The translations under genes were made by a program, and so were the position numbers. Positions 8,621 to 18,509 of a stretch of DNA of 64,000 bases are shown one piece after another. Positions within the stretch are counted from its first letter, which is position 1, and each line of letters starts with the position of its first letter. The DNA comes from Candidatus Solirubrobacter pratensis (lineage in GTDB: Bacteria; Actinomycetota; Thermoleophilia; Solirubrobacterales; Solirubrobacteraceae), in assembly GCF_000425945.1 (NCBI RefSeq), contig NZ_AUEK01000006.1, forward strand, positions 1 through 64,000, read 5' to 3'. Under the pieces are notes generated by a model. The model saw nothing but the letters and a program-made list of their open reading frames with translations, was not told where the DNA came from and ran no database searches.

Positions 8621-8650
8621 CAAAGAAAAAGGTCCCGTTTCCGGGACCTT
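8621..8650 (-). terminator. Rho-independent terminator of tRNA-Thr
   Basis: A perfect 9-bp stem AAGGTCCCG (8629-8637) / CGGGACCTT (8642-8650) with a 4-base loop, followed on the minus strand by TTTCTTT. It lies 6 bases beyond the tRNA 3' end, as expected for a monocistronic tRNA transcript. Confidence 0.85.
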
Positions 8651-8656
8651 CGCAAG

Positions 8657-8729
<73 letters not shown>

Positions 8730-9010
8730 GAAAGACCTGCGAGTTCGCATCCTAGTCGCGTTGGCCGGAGAGGCGCGCGGGACTCCCGTACTGCCGTGGT
8801 GCTGCGGGCGGCAACCGAGAGGGATGCGAACAGCGGGTTCATGCGGGATGCAGTGTAGACGCGGCGGCGCTTGCGCAGGTGGCAGGTCTCCGACCGTTTC
8901 GCCGAGCGTGGCGACGCGACTCGAGACGCGGGCGGAATGTGGCACGAGGGACTCGTTAGGCTGCCATCGCGGACGCATCGGCGACAACGCCCGGACCAGC
9001 GGAGGAGCGC
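8730..9010. other. Intergenic, no gene seen
   Basis: 281 bases between the tRNA and the divergent hydrolase gene. It should contain the promoters for both. I see no convincing ORF, repeat or RNA structure. Confidence 0.5.
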
Positions 9011-9835
9011 ATGTCCACGATCACGACCACCGACGGGACGGAGATCTTCTACAAGGATTGGGGCTCGGGCCAGCCGATCGTCTTCAGCCATGGCTGGCCG
9101 CTTTCGGCTGACGATTGGGACACCCAGCTGCTGTTCTTCCTCCATCACGGCTATCGCGTCATCGCCCACGACCGGCGGGGGCACGGGCGGTCCACCCAGA
9201 CCGGCGACGGGCACGACATGGACCACTATGCCGATGATCTGGCCGCGCTGACCGCCCATCTCGATCTCGAGAACGCCGTTCACGTCGGACACTCCACCGG
9301 TGGCGGCGAGGTCGTGCGTTACATCGCACGGCACGGTGAGAGCCGGGTGGCCAAAGCGGTGCTGATCAGCGCGGTTCCCCCGCTGATGGTGCAGACCGAC
9401 GCCAATCCCGGCGGGCTGCCGAAGAGCGTGTTCGACGATCTCCAGGCCCAGCTGGCCGCCAATCGGTCCGAGTTCTATCGCAGCCTGGCGGCCGGTCCCT
9501 TCTACGGCTTCAACCGGTCCGGCGCGGAGCCATCGGAAGCGATCGTCGAGAACTGGTGGCGCCAGGGGATGATGGGCGGTGCGAAGGCGCACTTCGACGG
9601 CATCGTCGCCTTCTCCCAGACCGATTTCACCGAGGACCTCAAGCAGATCACGGTGCCGGTCCTAGTCATGCACGGTGATGACGACCAGATCGTCCCCTAT
9701 GCCGACTCCGGGCCGCTGTCCGCCGAGCTCGTGCAGAACGGGACGCTGAAGACCTACGCGGGATTCCCGCACGGCATGCCGACGACGCAGGCCGAGACGA
9801 TCAACGCCGACGTGCTGACCTTCCTGCAGTCCTGA
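9011..9835 (+). CDS. Alpha/beta hydrolase, non-heme chloroperoxidase type
   Basis: A 274-residue α/β-hydrolase of the cofactor-free chloroperoxidase/arylesterase (CPO) group. It has the oxyanion strand [13 protein letters not shown], nucleophile elbow GHSTGGGEV (catalytic Ser), the block [18 protein letters not shown] typical of the group, acid Asp in GDDDQIVP, and His in FPHGMPTT. Members hydrolyse esters or peracids in the cytoplasm and can halogenate in vitro; the natural substrate is unknown. The ATG is preceded by GGAGG at 9001. The gene stands alone, convergent with the hydrolase remnant that follows. Confidence 0.92.
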   Translation: MSTITTTDGTEIFYKDWGSGQPIVFSHGWPLSADDWDTQLLFFLHHGYRVIAHDRRGHGRSTQTGDGHDMDHYADDLAALTAHLDLENAVHVGHSTGGGEVVRYIARHGESRVAKAVLISAVPPLMVQTDANPGGLPKSVFDDLQAQLAANRSEFYRSLAAGPFYGFNRSGAEPSEAIVENWWRQGMMGGAKAHFDGIVAFSQTDFTEDLKQITVPVLVMHGDDDQIVPYADSGPLSAELVQNGTLKTYAGFPHGMPTTQAETINADVLTFLQS

Positions 9836-9849
9836 GCGACTCGCGCCGT

Positions 9850-10020
9850 CGCCGGCCTCTCGGCCGAACGACGGGCCTGTCGCGCGCACTCGGCCACGTG
9901 GCGCTGGGTGTCCGGCGCGATCGCGCGATCCTCGGCGCCGACCACGGCCCAGCTCGGCGGGACCTTCACCTTCCATGCCGCGGGCCCGGACGGCATCCCG
10001 CGGGGACGCAGGTAGCGGGT
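9850..10020 (-). pseudogene. C-terminal remnant of another alpha/beta hydrolase
   Basis: Minus-strand sequence encodes TRYLRPRGM, then AAWKVKVPPSWAVVGAEDRAI and PDTQRHVAE, the usual C-terminal region (W-K...PSW-VV---DRAI-P--Q) of a large family of actinobacterial α/β hydrolases. The catalytic Ser region is absent and a different gene (lhgO) abuts it, so only about 50 codons remain. It lies just downstream of lhgO on the same strand. Confidence 0.5.
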
Positions 10021-11232
10021 TCAGGTGGCCTCTAGGCGGTCGGCGATGACTCTTGCGATCGCGAGCGAGGAGGTGGCCGCCGGCGAGGGCGCGTTGCGGA
10101 CGTGCAGCACGCCCCCGCCGTCCGCGAAGGCGAAGTCGTCGAGCAGCTTGCCGTCCCGCGCCACCGCCTGGGCCCGGATGCCCGCGGGCCCGTCGGTGAC
10201 GTCTGCCAGAGACAGCGACGGGACGTAGCGGGCGCAGGCCGCGACGAAGGCGCGGCGGTTGGCGGCGAGGTGGAGCTCGGTGAGCCCGGTTCGCCACCAT
10301 TTGCGGGCCATTCGCCAGGTTCCCGGGTAGCGGAGCGTGTCTCCCAGATCGCGGCGGGAGATGGACGAAAGCCGATATGCGGTGCGGGACGGGGCGAGGA
10401 GCGCCGAGGGGCCGAGCCAGATCTCGCCATCCCACCGCTTGGTCAGGTGGACCCCGAGGAACGGCAGGGACGGGTCCGGGACCGGGTAGATCAGCGACCG
10501 GACGAGGTGGCGGGCGGGCTCGCGCAGCCGCAGGTAGCCGCCGCGGAACGGGATGATCCGCGGGTCCGGTGCCTCGCCTGAGGCTTCGGCCAGCCTGTCC
10601 GACCATGCGCCCGCGCAGGCGACGACGCGCGCCGCCGGGATCGCGCCGGCCGACGTCTGCACCACGGTGGTCCCGCCGGAGCGCGACAACGACCGCACCG
10701 CGACGCCCGTCTGCACGACGGCGCCCGCAGCGGTGATCTCGGACGCCATGGCCCGCGCCACCGCCCCGAAGTCCACGATCCCCGTGGCGGGAGAGTGCAG
10801 CGCGGCGATCCCCGTCGCGTACGGCTCGATCTCCCGCAGCTCCGCGGCCCCCAGGCGCCGAAGCCCCGGAACCCTGTTGGCCACGCCCCGGCGGTGCAAC
10901 TCCTCCAGCCCCGGCAGCTCGGACTCGTCCAGCGCGATGATCAGCTTCCCGCAGCGCTCGTACGCGATCCCGTGCCGGTCGCAGAAGTCGTACAGCTCCC
11001 GGGCCCCGCTCACGCACAGCTGCGCCTTCAACGACCCGGGCGTGTAGTAGATCCCCGCGTGGATCACGCCGGAGTTGTGGCCGGTCTGGTGGGCGGCGAT
11101 CGAGGACTCGCGTTCCAGCACGAGCAGCCGCGCCTCGGGGTTGCGCCGCAGCAGCTCGCGCGCGGTGGCGAGCCCGAGGATGCCGGCTCCGACGATGACG
11201 ACGTCCCAGGGCCCGTCCATGCCGCCGCTCAA
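10021..11232 (-). CDS. lhgO: L-2-hydroxyglutarate oxidase type FAD oxidoreductase
   Basis: A 403-residue DAO-family flavoprotein. The Rossmann FAD motif GAGILGLATARELL begins at residue 15, followed by LERESSIAAHQTGHNSGVIHAG, the signature of LhgO/L2HGDH, in which HNSGV contacts FAD. The block IIPFRGGYLRL, then VHLTKRWDGEIWLGPSA and IRAQAV also match. The enzyme oxidises L-2-hydroxyglutarate to 2-oxoglutarate and is usually membrane-associated, feeding quinone. Its start overlaps the dehydratase stop by 4 bases (11229-11232), so the two are translationally coupled. With a sugar-acid dehydratase as partner, a different 2-hydroxyacid substrate is possible. Confidence 0.85.
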   Translation of the reverse strand: MSGGMDGPWDVVIVGAGILGLATARELLRRNPEARLLVLERESSIAAHQTGHNSGVIHAGIYYTPGSLKAQLCVSGARELYDFCDRHGIAYERCGKLIIALDESELPGLEELHRRGVANRVPGLRRLGAAELREIEPYATGIAALHSPATGIVDFGAVARAMASEITAAGAVVQTGVAVRSLSRSGGTTVVQTSAGAIPAARVVACAGAWSDRLAEASGEAPDPRIIPFRGGYLRLREPARHLVRSLIYPVPDPSLPFLGVHLTKRWDGEIWLGPSALLAPSRTAYRLSSISRRDLGDTLRYPGTWRMARKWWRTGLTELHLAANRRAFVAACARYVPSLSLADVTDGPAGIRAQAVARDGKLLDDFAFADGGGVLHVRNAPSPAATSSLAIARVIADRLEAT

Positions 11233-12926
11233 TGGATCGCGGGCTCGGGGACGCCGCCGGCGCCGTGCAGGAAGTCGAAGTCGCAGCCCTCGTTGGCCTG
11301 CGTGACGTGATCGAAGAAGAGCCGCTCGTATCCGCGCATGGCGGGGCGAGGACGGCGCGTCCAGGAGGAGCGGCGAGCGTCCAGCTCGGCGTCATCCACC
11401 AGCAGGTCCAGCCGCCGACCGGAGACGTCCAGGGCGATCATGTCGCCCGAGCGGACCAGGGCCAGCGGGCCGCCGACGAAGGATTCGGGGGCGACGTGCA
11501 GGACGCACGTGCCGTAGGAGGTCCCGCTCATGCGGGCATCGGAGATACGCACCATGTCACTAACGCCGGCACGGAGCAGTTTCTTCGGGATCGGCAGCAT
11601 CCCCCACTCCGGCATGCCCGGTCCCCCGAGCGGTCCGGCGTGGCGCAGCACCAGCACGGAGTCGGGCGTGACGTCCAGGTCGGGATCGTCGATGCGGGCG
11701 TTCATGTCGTCGTAGTCCTCGAAGACGACCGCCGGCCCGACGTGCGAGAGCAGCGACGCCGACGCGGCCGAGTGCTTGATCACGGCGCCGTCGGGAGCCA
11801 GCGACCCGCGCAGGATCGCGAGCCCGCCCTCGGCCAGCAGGGGATTCTCCACCCGCCGGATCACGTCGTCGTCGTACACCGAGGCGCCGCGCAGGTTCTC
11901 GGCCAGCGAGGACCCCGACACCGTCGGGACGTCGTGCAGCGGCAGCCGCGACATGAGCCCCCGCAGCCCGCCGGCCTCGAAGAAGTCCTGCATCAGGTAG
12001 GCACCGGACGGCCGCAGGTTCGCGAGCACGGGCACCGACCGCGACAGCTCGTCGAAGCGCGCGAGCGACAGCGGCACCCCCGCCCGCCCGGCCATGGCGA
12101 TCAGATGGATGACCGCGTTCGTCGAGCCGCCCAGCGCGAGCACGACCGTGATCGCGTTCTCGAAGTGCTCGGCGCTCAGCTCGACGCCGTCTGAGCGGAT
12201 CAGCTCGACGATCCGGCGCCCGGACTCGACCGCCATCCGCGGATGGGCCGAGTCGGCGGCCGGAATCGACGAAGCGCCCGGCAGCGAGACGCCCAGGGCC
12301 TCCGCCGCCGCCGTCATCGTCGAGGCCGTCCCCATCGTCATGCAGTGCCCCGGCGAGGAGGCGATGCGGGACTCCATCTCGTCCCACTCCTCCTGCGTGA
12401 GCCGGCCCGCCCGCAGCTCGGCCCAGTACTTCCACACGTCCGAGCCGGAACCGAGCACGCCGCCGCGGTAGGAGGCCCGCAACATCGGCCCGGCCGGCAC
12501 GTACACGAACGGCAGGCCGCACGAGACCGCGCCCATGATCAGCGCCGGCGTCGTCTTGTCGCAGCCACCGAGCAGAACCGCGCCGTCGAACGGATACGAC
12601 CGCAGCAGCTCCTCGGTCTCCATCGCCAGCAGGTTGCGGTAGAGCATCGTCGAGGGCTTCATGAACGGCTCGCTGAGCGAGATCGCCGGGATCTCCAGCG
12701 GGAACCCGCCCGCCTGCCAGACGCCGCGCTTGACCGACTCCGCCCGGTCGCGCAGATGCGTGTGGCACGGATTGATGTCGCTCCAGGTGTTGACGACCGC
12801 GACCACCGGCTTGCCGGCGAAGTCCTCCCGGTCGAAGCCCATCTGAAGCGTCCGCGAGCGGTGGCCGAACGACCGGAGGTCGTCGACGCCGTACCAGCGA
12901 TGACTGCGCAGGTCTCCCACACCCAC
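11229..12926 (-). CDS. IlvD/Edd-family dehydratase, probably sugar-acid (L-arabonate-type)
   Basis: A 565-residue [2Fe-2S] dehydratase that dehydrates a dihydroxy acid to a 2-keto-3-deoxy acid. Family motifs include NTWSDINPCHTHLR, LGGCDKTTPALIMGA (cluster Cys), GHCMTMGTASTM (cluster Cys), PAADSAHPRM and SDARMSGTSYGT near the C-terminus. The N-terminal RSHRWYGVDDLRSFGHRSR is the style of the arabonate/pentonate dehydratase branch rather than of IlvD proper. Coupled with lhgO and divergent from the RraA-like gene, it suggests a sugar-acid breakdown module. The substrate cannot be fixed from sequence. Confidence 0.85.
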   Translation of the reverse strand: MGVGDLRSHRWYGVDDLRSFGHRSRTLQMGFDREDFAGKPVVAVVNTWSDINPCHTHLRDRAESVKRGVWQAGGFPLEIPAISLSEPFMKPSTMLYRNLLAMETEELLRSYPFDGAVLLGGCDKTTPALIMGAVSCGLPFVYVPAGPMLRASYRGGVLGSGSDVWKYWAELRAGRLTQEEWDEMESRIASSPGHCMTMGTASTMTAAAEALGVSLPGASSIPAADSAHPRMAVESGRRIVELIRSDGVELSAEHFENAITVVLALGGSTNAVIHLIAMAGRAGVPLSLARFDELSRSVPVLANLRPSGAYLMQDFFEAGGLRGLMSRLPLHDVPTVSGSSLAENLRGASVYDDDVIRRVENPLLAEGGLAILRGSLAPDGAVIKHSAASASLLSHVGPAVVFEDYDDMNARIDDPDLDVTPDSVLVLRHAGPLGGPGMPEWGMLPIPKKLLRAGVSDMVRISDARMSGTSYGTCVLHVAPESFVGGPLALVRSGDMIALDVSGRRLDLLVDDAELDARRSSWTRRPRPAMRGYERLFFDHVTQANEGCDFDFLHGAGGVPEPAIH

Positions 12927-12935
12927 AATCTACGC

Positions 12936-13646
12936 ATGCACCCCCGCACGCGAGAGCTGCTCTCCCAGGCCAGCACCGCCACGATCACGACGCAGCTGCT
13001 CGCGCGCGGCCTGCGCAACACGTTCCTGCACGGGATCAAGCCGCTCAACCCCGCCAACGCGAGACTCGTCGGCCCTGCCTTCACCCTCCGCTACATCCCC
13101 GCCCGCGAGGACATCGACGTGCTCGAGGTCTTCAAGGACTACGACCACCCGCAGCGCAAGGCGATCGAGTCGGTCCCGCCGGGACACGTGCTGGTCATGG
13201 ACTGCCGCAACCAAGGGCGCGCCGCCTCCGCCGGCAACATCCTCGCGACGCGCCTGCAGGTCAAAGGCGCGGCAGGCCTGGTGACCGACGGCACGCTCCG
13301 CGACACGCCGGAGATCAGGCAACTGCAGCTCCCCACGTTCGCCCAGGGAGCGAGTCCCCTGACCAACCTCGCCCAGCACCACGCCGTCGACATGCAGGTG
13401 CCGATCGGCTGCGCGGAGGTCGCGATCTACCCGGGTGACGTGATCGTCGGCGACGAGGAGGGCGTCGTCTGCATCCCCGCGCACCTCGCGGACGAGATCG
13501 CCGAGCCCGCGGCGCGCCAGGAGGACCTGGAGCGCTTCATCCTCGGCGAGATACAGGCCGGGAGGCCGCTGCGCAATACGTATCCGCCGGACGAGGCCAC
13601 GCTCGAGCGCTACCGCGCAACTACGGGACACCCCCCAAGCACGTAG
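12936..13646 (+). CDS. RraA-like protein (aldolase/decarboxylase fold)
   Basis: A 236-residue member of the RraA/HMG-aldolase superfamily. Diagnostic parts are the N-terminal ATITTQLLARGLR, the central AGNILATRLQVKGAAGLVTDG and D (substrate/metal site GxLxxxxxKxxGxxGxVxDGxxRD), and the C-terminal PGDVIVGDEEGVVCIP. Members include 4-hydroxy-4-methyl-2-oxoglutarate aldolases and oxaloacetate decarboxylases; some are annotated as RNase E regulators. The ATG at 12936 lies only 9 bases from the divergent dehydratase start, so both share a very short promoter region. A role in cleaving the keto-acid produced by the neighbour is plausible but inferred. Confidence 0.85.
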   Translation: MHPRTRELLSQASTATITTQLLARGLRNTFLHGIKPLNPANARLVGPAFTLRYIPAREDIDVLEVFKDYDHPQRKAIESVPPGHVLVMDCRNQGRAASAGNILATRLQVKGAAGLVTDGTLRDTPEIRQLQLPTFAQGASPLTNLAQHHAVDMQVPIGCAEVAIYPGDVIVGDEEGVVCIPAHLADEIAEPAARQEDLERFILGEIQAGRPLRNTYPPDEATLERYRATTGHPPST

Positions 13647-13876
13647 AGATATCCGCACTGCAAGACGCCTGCCAGCCCTCGCGAGCGACCGGCCACGGTG
13701 CGAGAAGCTTCCCAACGTGCTCCAGCGACTCTCCTCCCCGCAAAGGCACACCGCCTCGGCCGCCAATGCGCTTATACCGGCGGCCGACGCTCGCATCCTC
13801 GGCAGCGCAGCCACCGATGCCATCCGCGCCGGCTCTGACCAGGCTGGCGCACTCATCTTGAACTAGACCCCCACGA
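13647..13876. other. Intergenic, short reading frame only
   Basis: About 230 bases with no recognisable gene. One plus-strand frame (about 13710-13866) stays open and ends AGALILN, perhaps a gene remnant, but it has no start signal or family match that I know. Confidence 0.4.
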
Positions 13877-13911
13877 CGGAGCCGAGCCCGGGTCACCCGG
13901 GCTCGGCTCCG
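13877..13911. terminator. Strong palindromic hairpin, likely terminator
   Basis: A near-perfect 17-bp inverted repeat: CGGAGCCGAGCCCGGGT (13877-13893) pairs with ACCCGGGCTCGGCTCCG (13895-13911) around a single central base. It lies between two forward genes, with no T-run, and can terminate in either direction. Confidence 0.75.
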
Positions 13912-13940
13912 CCGCGTGGTGGCCATTACTCTCCCGCCGA

Positions 13941-14696
13941 ATGGACGACGCGACCCTGCGCCGGCGTCTCTGGGAGGGGTTCGCCTCACTCCAGACGCTG
14001 CTCGGCGGCAGCTCACGCCACGGGTCGGTCATCGAGCGCCCCGGGCTGGTGGCCTCGATCGTCCCCAGCGCCCCCGATTCGCCCGCGCTCAACGCCGCCG
14101 TGGCGATCGAGCCCGACGCCGCGCCCGCCGCGCTGCGGGACCTCGCCGACGGCTACGCGCGCGCCGGCGTGCGCCGCTGGGCGATCTGGGTCGACGGCGG
14201 CGCCCGCCACGTCACCGCCGAGCTGCGCCGCAGCGGCCTGATCGTCGCCTCCGCCTCGCCCGGCATGGGCGCGGAGATCGGAGCGCTGCGCCTCGATCTG
14301 TCGCTCGCCGACCCCGAGCCGAAGGGGGATCTGCGCACCGTCGGGCGCGTCAACGACCTCGCCTACGGCAACGTCGACGCCCGGCTCGAGCGCACGTTGA
14401 CCACGCTCGACGAGGGCGTCCTGCGCGCCTACCGCGCCGACCTCAACGGCGCGCCGGCGGCTGTCGCGCTCGCGCTGCACCACGGCCCGGACTGCGGCGT
14501 GAGCTTCGTCGCGACCCTCCCCCAGGCGCGCCGGCGCGGCCTCGCGACGCAGGTGATGCGCGCCGTCGTCGCCGACGCCCAGCGCCACCGCCTCACGACC
14601 ATCACGCTGCAGGCGACCGAGCAGGGCGAGCGCCTGTATGCGCAGCTCGGCCTGCACCGGCTGGGCAACATGGAGCTCTGGGAGCACCGCCGATGA
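13941..14696 (+). CDS. GNAT-family N-acetyltransferase
   Basis: A 251-residue protein with a C-terminal GNAT domain. The acetyl-CoA-binding motif A is VSFVATLPQARRRGLATQVM (R-R-G-L-A), followed by the ATEQGERLYAQLGLHRLGN motif-B type end. The N-terminal half is a degenerate second domain (WAIWVDGGARHV). The acceptor is unknown. It starts the gene train that leads into the biotin operon and overlaps the NUDIX gene by 4 bases. Confidence 0.85.
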   Translation: MDDATLRRRLWEGFASLQTLLGGSSRHGSVIERPGLVASIVPSAPDSPALNAAVAIEPDAAPAALRDLADGYARAGVRRWAIWVDGGARHVTAELRRSGLIVASASPGMGAEIGALRLDLSLADPEPKGDLRTVGRVNDLAYGNVDARLERTLTTLDEGVLRAYRADLNGAPAAVALALHHGPDCGVSFVATLPQARRRGLATQVMRAVVADAQRHRLTTITLQATEQGERLYAQLGLHRLGNMELWEHRR

Positions 14697-15223
14697 GCCT
14701 GAATCCCGCGCTGGAGGACATCCACCACTGCCCGCGCTGCGGCCGGGTGCCGGAGATCGACTTCCCCCGCAGCATCAACTGCCCGCACTGCGGCTACGGC
14801 GCCTACTACAACCCGAAGCCGGTCGCGTGCGCGATACCCACCGACCGGAAAGGCCATCTCTGGCTGCTGCGCCGCGGCTTTGCGCCGAACGTCGGGAAAT
14901 GGTCCATGCCCGGCGGATTCGTTGACCTCGGCGAGTCCGTGGAGGACGCCGCGAGGCGCGAGGTGATGGAGGAGATGGCGATCGAGATCGAGCTGACCGG
15001 CCTGATCGGCGTCTATTCGCGGCCGCAGGATCGTACGGTGGTAGTGGTCTACGCGGCAGCGACCCGGGGCACACCGTCCCGGACGGAGGAGGCGCTGGAG
15101 GTCTGCGCCTTCGCGCCGAATGACATCCCATGGCTTCAACTGGCGTTCTGGAGCGACGAGCGGGCACTCCGCGACCACCTGAGTCGCCGTCCGCCCGCGG
15201 GCGCCGCGCCCGCGCCATCCTGA
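14693..15223 (+). CDS. NUDIX hydrolase with N-terminal zinc ribbon
   Basis: A 176-residue hydrolase. Residues ~12-40 hold a zinc ribbon (CPRCG ... [14 protein letters not shown]). The Nudix box reads [21 protein letters not shown], giving the Gx5Ex7REVxEE core; the usual Gly after EEx is Ala. The zinc-ribbon plus YYNPKPV arrangement is like NudC/NADH-pyrophosphatase relatives and ADP-ribose hydrolases. It hydrolyses a nucleoside diphosphate linked to an unknown group. ATG overlaps the GNAT stop, and its 3' end overlaps the next gene by 94 bases. Confidence 0.88.
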   Translation: MSLNPALEDIHHCPRCGRVPEIDFPRSINCPHCGYGAYYNPKPVACAIPTDRKGHLWLLRRGFAPNVGKWSMPGGFVDLGESVEDAARREVMEEMAIEIELTGLIGVYSRPQDRTVVVVYAAATRGTPSRTEEALEVCAFAPNDIPWLQLAFWSDERALRDHLSRRPPAGAAPAPS

Positions 15224-16659
15224 TCGCCCGCCGCGCGCTCGCGCTCCTGCTCGTGATCGCCGCCACGATCGCCGGCGGCTACTTGGCGCTCGTCTCCTAC
15301 ACCGACACGCGCGACCTCTCGGTCGGCGAGATCCGCCTCTCGGTCTCCCCCGGGCACCGCGGCGCGATCGACGTCTACGTCCCGCTCGTGGACTGGGGCG
15401 CGCGCTTCGAGCTCATCCGGCTGCCGGTCCGCCTGCGCGTGGACCTCCAGACCGTCGACCGCACCGTGGCGGGCGCCGTCGCGCAGGGCGAGCCGCTGAA
15501 CCTCGACGCGGTCCGCACGCAGGCGACCGACGCGATCGCGAGCTACCTCAAACGACTGATCGCGTTGATGGTCGCCTGCGGTGCGCTGCTCGGGCTGCTC
15601 GTCGCGTTCGCGATCCGCTCGCGCGCAGGCCCGAAGCTGCGCTACACGGGCGGCGTGGCGGCGCTGACGGCGATCGCGATGGGCGTCGCGATCGTGGCGC
15701 TGATCCCGCCCCGCGGCTCGATCAAGAGCCCGCAGTACTACGCGCACGGGCCCGACATCCCGCGGGCGCTGGAGGCGGTCGAGGCGGTCCGCCGGACGCC
15801 GGGCGCGCTCGACCAGGAGCTCGACGCCCAGCTCGTCGGCCTCGCGCGGCTGGTGGTCGACCCCGGCCGCCGGCGCTCGCTCGCCGGCCAGCCGGTGGTC
15901 ACGATCGCGTCCGACCTCCACAACAACCCGTTCGGGCTGAGCGTGCTGGCGAGCGCCGCGCACGGCGGTCCCGTGTTCTTCGTCGGCGACCTGACCGACC
16001 GCGGCACGCCGCTGGAGACGCGCGTGGTGCGCCAAGCCGTCGGCCTCGGGCATCCGTTCGTGTTCGTCAGCGGCAACCACGACTCCGACTTCCTCGTGCA
16101 CGAGCTCGCGACCGAGGGCGCGATCGTGCTCACGCGCAAGGGGCGGCTGATGCCCAAGGGCGGATTCGGGCCGAAGATCGTACACGTGGCGGGCCTGCGC
16201 GTGGCGGGCTACGACGACCCGTTCGAGCGCCTGAGCGTCGAGGACTTCAAGGATCGCTACGACAACACGCCGGACCCGGCTCAGCAGGACGAGTTCACGA
16301 ACTGGCTGCGGCCGCTGATCGGCAAGGTGGACGTCGTGATGGTGCACGAGCCGGCCCTGATCGCCCCCGCGCTGGCGGTCCTGCGCGACCACCCGCCCCC
16401 GCGGCCGCTCGTGTTCATGGTCGGCCACACGCACATCGCGTCGCTCGGCCAGCAGCCGGGCGTGACCGTGATCAACGGCGGCAGCGTCGGCGCCGGCGGG
16501 ACCGGGAACCTGACCGAGAAGACCAACATCGGCATCGCGCGCTTCACGTTCACCCTCAAGCCCGCGTTCCAGCCGCTCGCCGCCGATCTCGTCACGATCG
16601 ATCCCGGCACCGGCTCGTCCTCGGCGCGACGGACGCGCCTGGATCCGAGCACCGGGTAG
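15130..16659 (+). CDS. Membrane-anchored metallophosphoesterase
   Basis: A 509-residue protein. It has a TM segment near residues 33-55 ([19 protein letters not shown]), a second and third around 145-190 ([20 protein letters not shown] and [16 protein letters not shown]), then a calcineurin-like phosphoesterase domain: [35 protein letters not shown] and FMVGHTHIA. The phosphoesterase follows the last helix and its side of the membrane is not certain. The ATG at 15130 gives a 94-base overlap with the NUDIX gene; a start after 15223 would remove the first helix. It ends 12 bases before bioA. Confidence 0.82.
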   Translation: MASTGVLERRAGTPRPPESPSARGRRARAILIARRALALLLVIAATIAGGYLALVSYTDTRDLSVGEIRLSVSPGHRGAIDVYVPLVDWGARFELIRLPVRLRVDLQTVDRTVAGAVAQGEPLNLDAVRTQATDAIASYLKRLIALMVACGALLGLLVAFAIRSRAGPKLRYTGGVAALTAIAMGVAIVALIPPRGSIKSPQYYAHGPDIPRALEAVEAVRRTPGALDQELDAQLVGLARLVVDPGRRRSLAGQPVVTIASDLHNNPFGLSVLASAAHGGPVFFVGDLTDRGTPLETRVVRQAVGLGHPFVFVSGNHDSDFLVHELATEGAIVLTRKGRLMPKGGFGPKIVHVAGLRVAGYDDPFERLSVEDFKDRYDNTPDPAQQDEFTNWLRPLIGKVDVVMVHEPALIAPALAVLRDHPPPRPLVFMVGHTHIASLGQQPGVTVINGGSVGAGGTGNLTEKTNIGIARFTFTLKPAFQPLAADLVTIDPGTGSSSARRTRLDPSTG

Positions 16660-16671
16660 TCTCGGGCGGCG

Positions 16672-17871
16672 ATGGTCGCCGCGCCGGAGGAGCTGCTCGA
16701 ACTCGATCGCCGGCTCGTCTGGCACCCGTACGGGCCGATGCCCGCGACCTCGGCTCCGCTCGCGGTCGCGTCCGCCGAGGGCGTGCGGCTCAAGCTCGAG
16801 GACGGGCGCGAGCTGATCGACGGGATGGCGTCGTGGTGGTGTGCCATCCACGGCTACCGCCACCCGGTCCTGGACGCCGCGGTGCGCGACCAGCTCGAGC
16901 GCATGGCGCACGTGATGTTCGGCGGGCTGACGCACGAGGGCGCGGTGCGGCTGGCGGAGCGGCTCGCGCGCTGGACGGGGATGGACCACGTCTTCTTCGC
17001 CGACTCCGGCTCGGTCTCGGTCGAGGTCGCGATCAAGCTCGCGCTGCAGTACTGGCACGGCGAGCGGACGCGGCTGATGACCGTCCGCGGCGGCTATCAC
17101 GGCGACACGTTCGGCGCGATGGCGATCTGCGATCCCGACGGCGGGATGCACTCGATGTGGAAGGGCGTACTCCCCACCCACGTCTTCGCGCCGCTGCCGG
17201 AATGGTCCGAGACGTGGGCCGCCGAGACGCGCGAGCTGGCGGCGCGCCACGCCCACGAGCTCGCGGCGATCGTGGTCGAGCCGATCGTGCAGGGCGCCGG
17301 CGGGATGCGCTTCTACGCGCCCGAGTGCCTGGCGCTGCTGCGCGAGCTGTGCGACGAGCACGGGATGCTGCTGGTCTTCGACGAGATCGCGACCGGCTTC
17401 GGGCGCACCGGCGAGCTGTTCGCCGGGACCGGCTTCGGGCCGGACATCATGTGCGTCGGCAAGGCGCTGACCGGCGGCTACATGACGCTCGCGGCGACGC
17501 TCTGCCGCGCCCACGTCGCCGAGCGCGTGGACGGGCCGCTGATGCACGGGCCCACGTTCATGGCGAACCCGCTCGCCGTCGCCTGCGCGCTCGCGTCCAC
17601 GCAGCTGCTCGAGGACGGCGGCTGGCGGGACGACGTGGCGCGGATCGATCGCGGCCTGCGTGCGCGGCTCCCCCCCGATGCGCGGGTTCTGGGGGCGATC
17701 GGCGTGATCGAGCTCGACGAGCCCGTGAAGATGGAGCGCGCCACGCGCATCGCGGTCGAGCACGGCGTCTGGCTGCGCCCGTTCCGCAACCTCATCTACT
17801 GCATGCCGCCCTACATCACCAGCGACGAGGACCTGGCCCGGATCACGGAGGCGATGGTCGCATGCGCGTGA
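16672..17871 (+). CDS. bioA: Adenosylmethionine-8-amino-7-oxononanoate aminotransferase (BioA)
   Basis: A 399-residue class-III PLP aminotransferase that converts KAPA to 7,8-diaminopelargonate with SAM as amino donor. Recognised by the N-terminal WHPYGPM (substrate-binding W and Y of BioA), [64 protein letters not shown] (Asp binding PLP) and the Schiff-base Lys in [10 protein letters not shown]. Length is somewhat shorter than E. coli BioA (429). It opens the biotin block and overlaps bioD by 10 bases. Confidence 0.97.
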   Translation: MVAAPEELLELDRRLVWHPYGPMPATSAPLAVASAEGVRLKLEDGRELIDGMASWWCAIHGYRHPVLDAAVRDQLERMAHVMFGGLTHEGAVRLAERLARWTGMDHVFFADSGSVSVEVAIKLALQYWHGERTRLMTVRGGYHGDTFGAMAICDPDGGMHSMWKGVLPTHVFAPLPEWSETWAAETRELAARHAHELAAIVVEPIVQGAGGMRFYAPECLALLRELCDEHGMLLVFDEIATGFGRTGELFAGTGFGPDIMCVGKALTGGYMTLAATLCRAHVAERVDGPLMHGPTFMANPLAVACALASTQLLEDGGWRDDVARIDRGLRARLPPDARVLGAIGVIELDEPVKMERATRIAVEHGVWLRPFRNLIYCMPPYITSDEDLARITEAMVACA

Positions 17872-18509
17872 TCGTCGTCACCGGCACCGACACCGGCGTG
17901 GGCAAGACGATCGTGAGCGCGGCGCTGGCGGCGCTCGCGCAGGAGGAGCGCGTCGCGTACGTCAAGCCCGCGCAGACCGGGGATGACGACGACGCCGCGG
18001 TCGTCGCGCGGCTCGCGGGCGTGCAGACGCACGTGCTGGCGCGCTACCCGGACCCGCTGGCGCCGGCGACGGCGGCGCGCCGCGCGGGGCTCGCGCCCGT
18101 CCGGCCGGCCGACGTCGCCGAGTACGTCCGGCAGCTCGACGCCGACCTCGTGCTGATCGAAGGCGCCGGCGGGCTGCTGGTGCACTTCGACGAGGAGGGC
18201 GGGACGCTCGCCGACGTGGCGCAGCTGCTCGACGCGCCGGTGATCGTCGTCGCGCGCGCCGGCCTCGGCACGCTCAATCACACGGCGCTGACGCTCGAAG
18301 CGCTGGACGCGCGGGAGCTGGAGTGCGCCGGCGTGGTGATCGGCTCGTGGCCGCGCGAGCCCGATCTGGCCGCGCGCTGCAACGTCGAGGACCTCGGGCC
18401 CGTGCTGGGGCGCATCCCCGAGGCAGCGGGAGACCTGAGCCGCGAGGCGTTCCTCGCGGCCGTACGAGAGAACATGGAGGCGTATGAGCATTCTCGAGAT
18501 CGCGCGTGA
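17862..18509 (+). CDS. bioD: Dethiobiotin synthetase (BioD)
   Basis: A 215-residue ATP-dependent carboxylase that closes the ureido ring of dethiobiotin. It has the P-loop GTDTGVGKT at residues 7-15, YVKPAQTG (Lys near substrate), [10 protein letters not shown] and [19 protein letters not shown]. The ATG at 17862 lies inside the end of bioA, and the 3' end overlaps bioB by 26 bases, so translation of the three genes is linked. Confidence 0.97.
   Translation: MRVIVVTGTDTGVGKTIVSAALAALAQEERVAYVKPAQTGDDDDAAVVARLAGVQTHVLARYPDPLAPATAARRAGLAPVRPADVAEYVRQLDADLVLIEGAGGLLVHFDEEGGTLADVAQLLDAPVIVVARAGLGTLNHTALTLEALDARELECAGVVIGSWPREPDLAARCNVEDLGPVLGRIPEAAGDLSREAFLAAVRENMEAYEHSRDRA

Noticed and set aside
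15136..17763. An 875-codon open frame on the minus strand over the phosphoesterase and bioA genes
   Set aside because: It is a GC-rich shadow: low-complexity Arg/His/Ala composition, no family motif, and both genes beneath have clear catalytic motifs.
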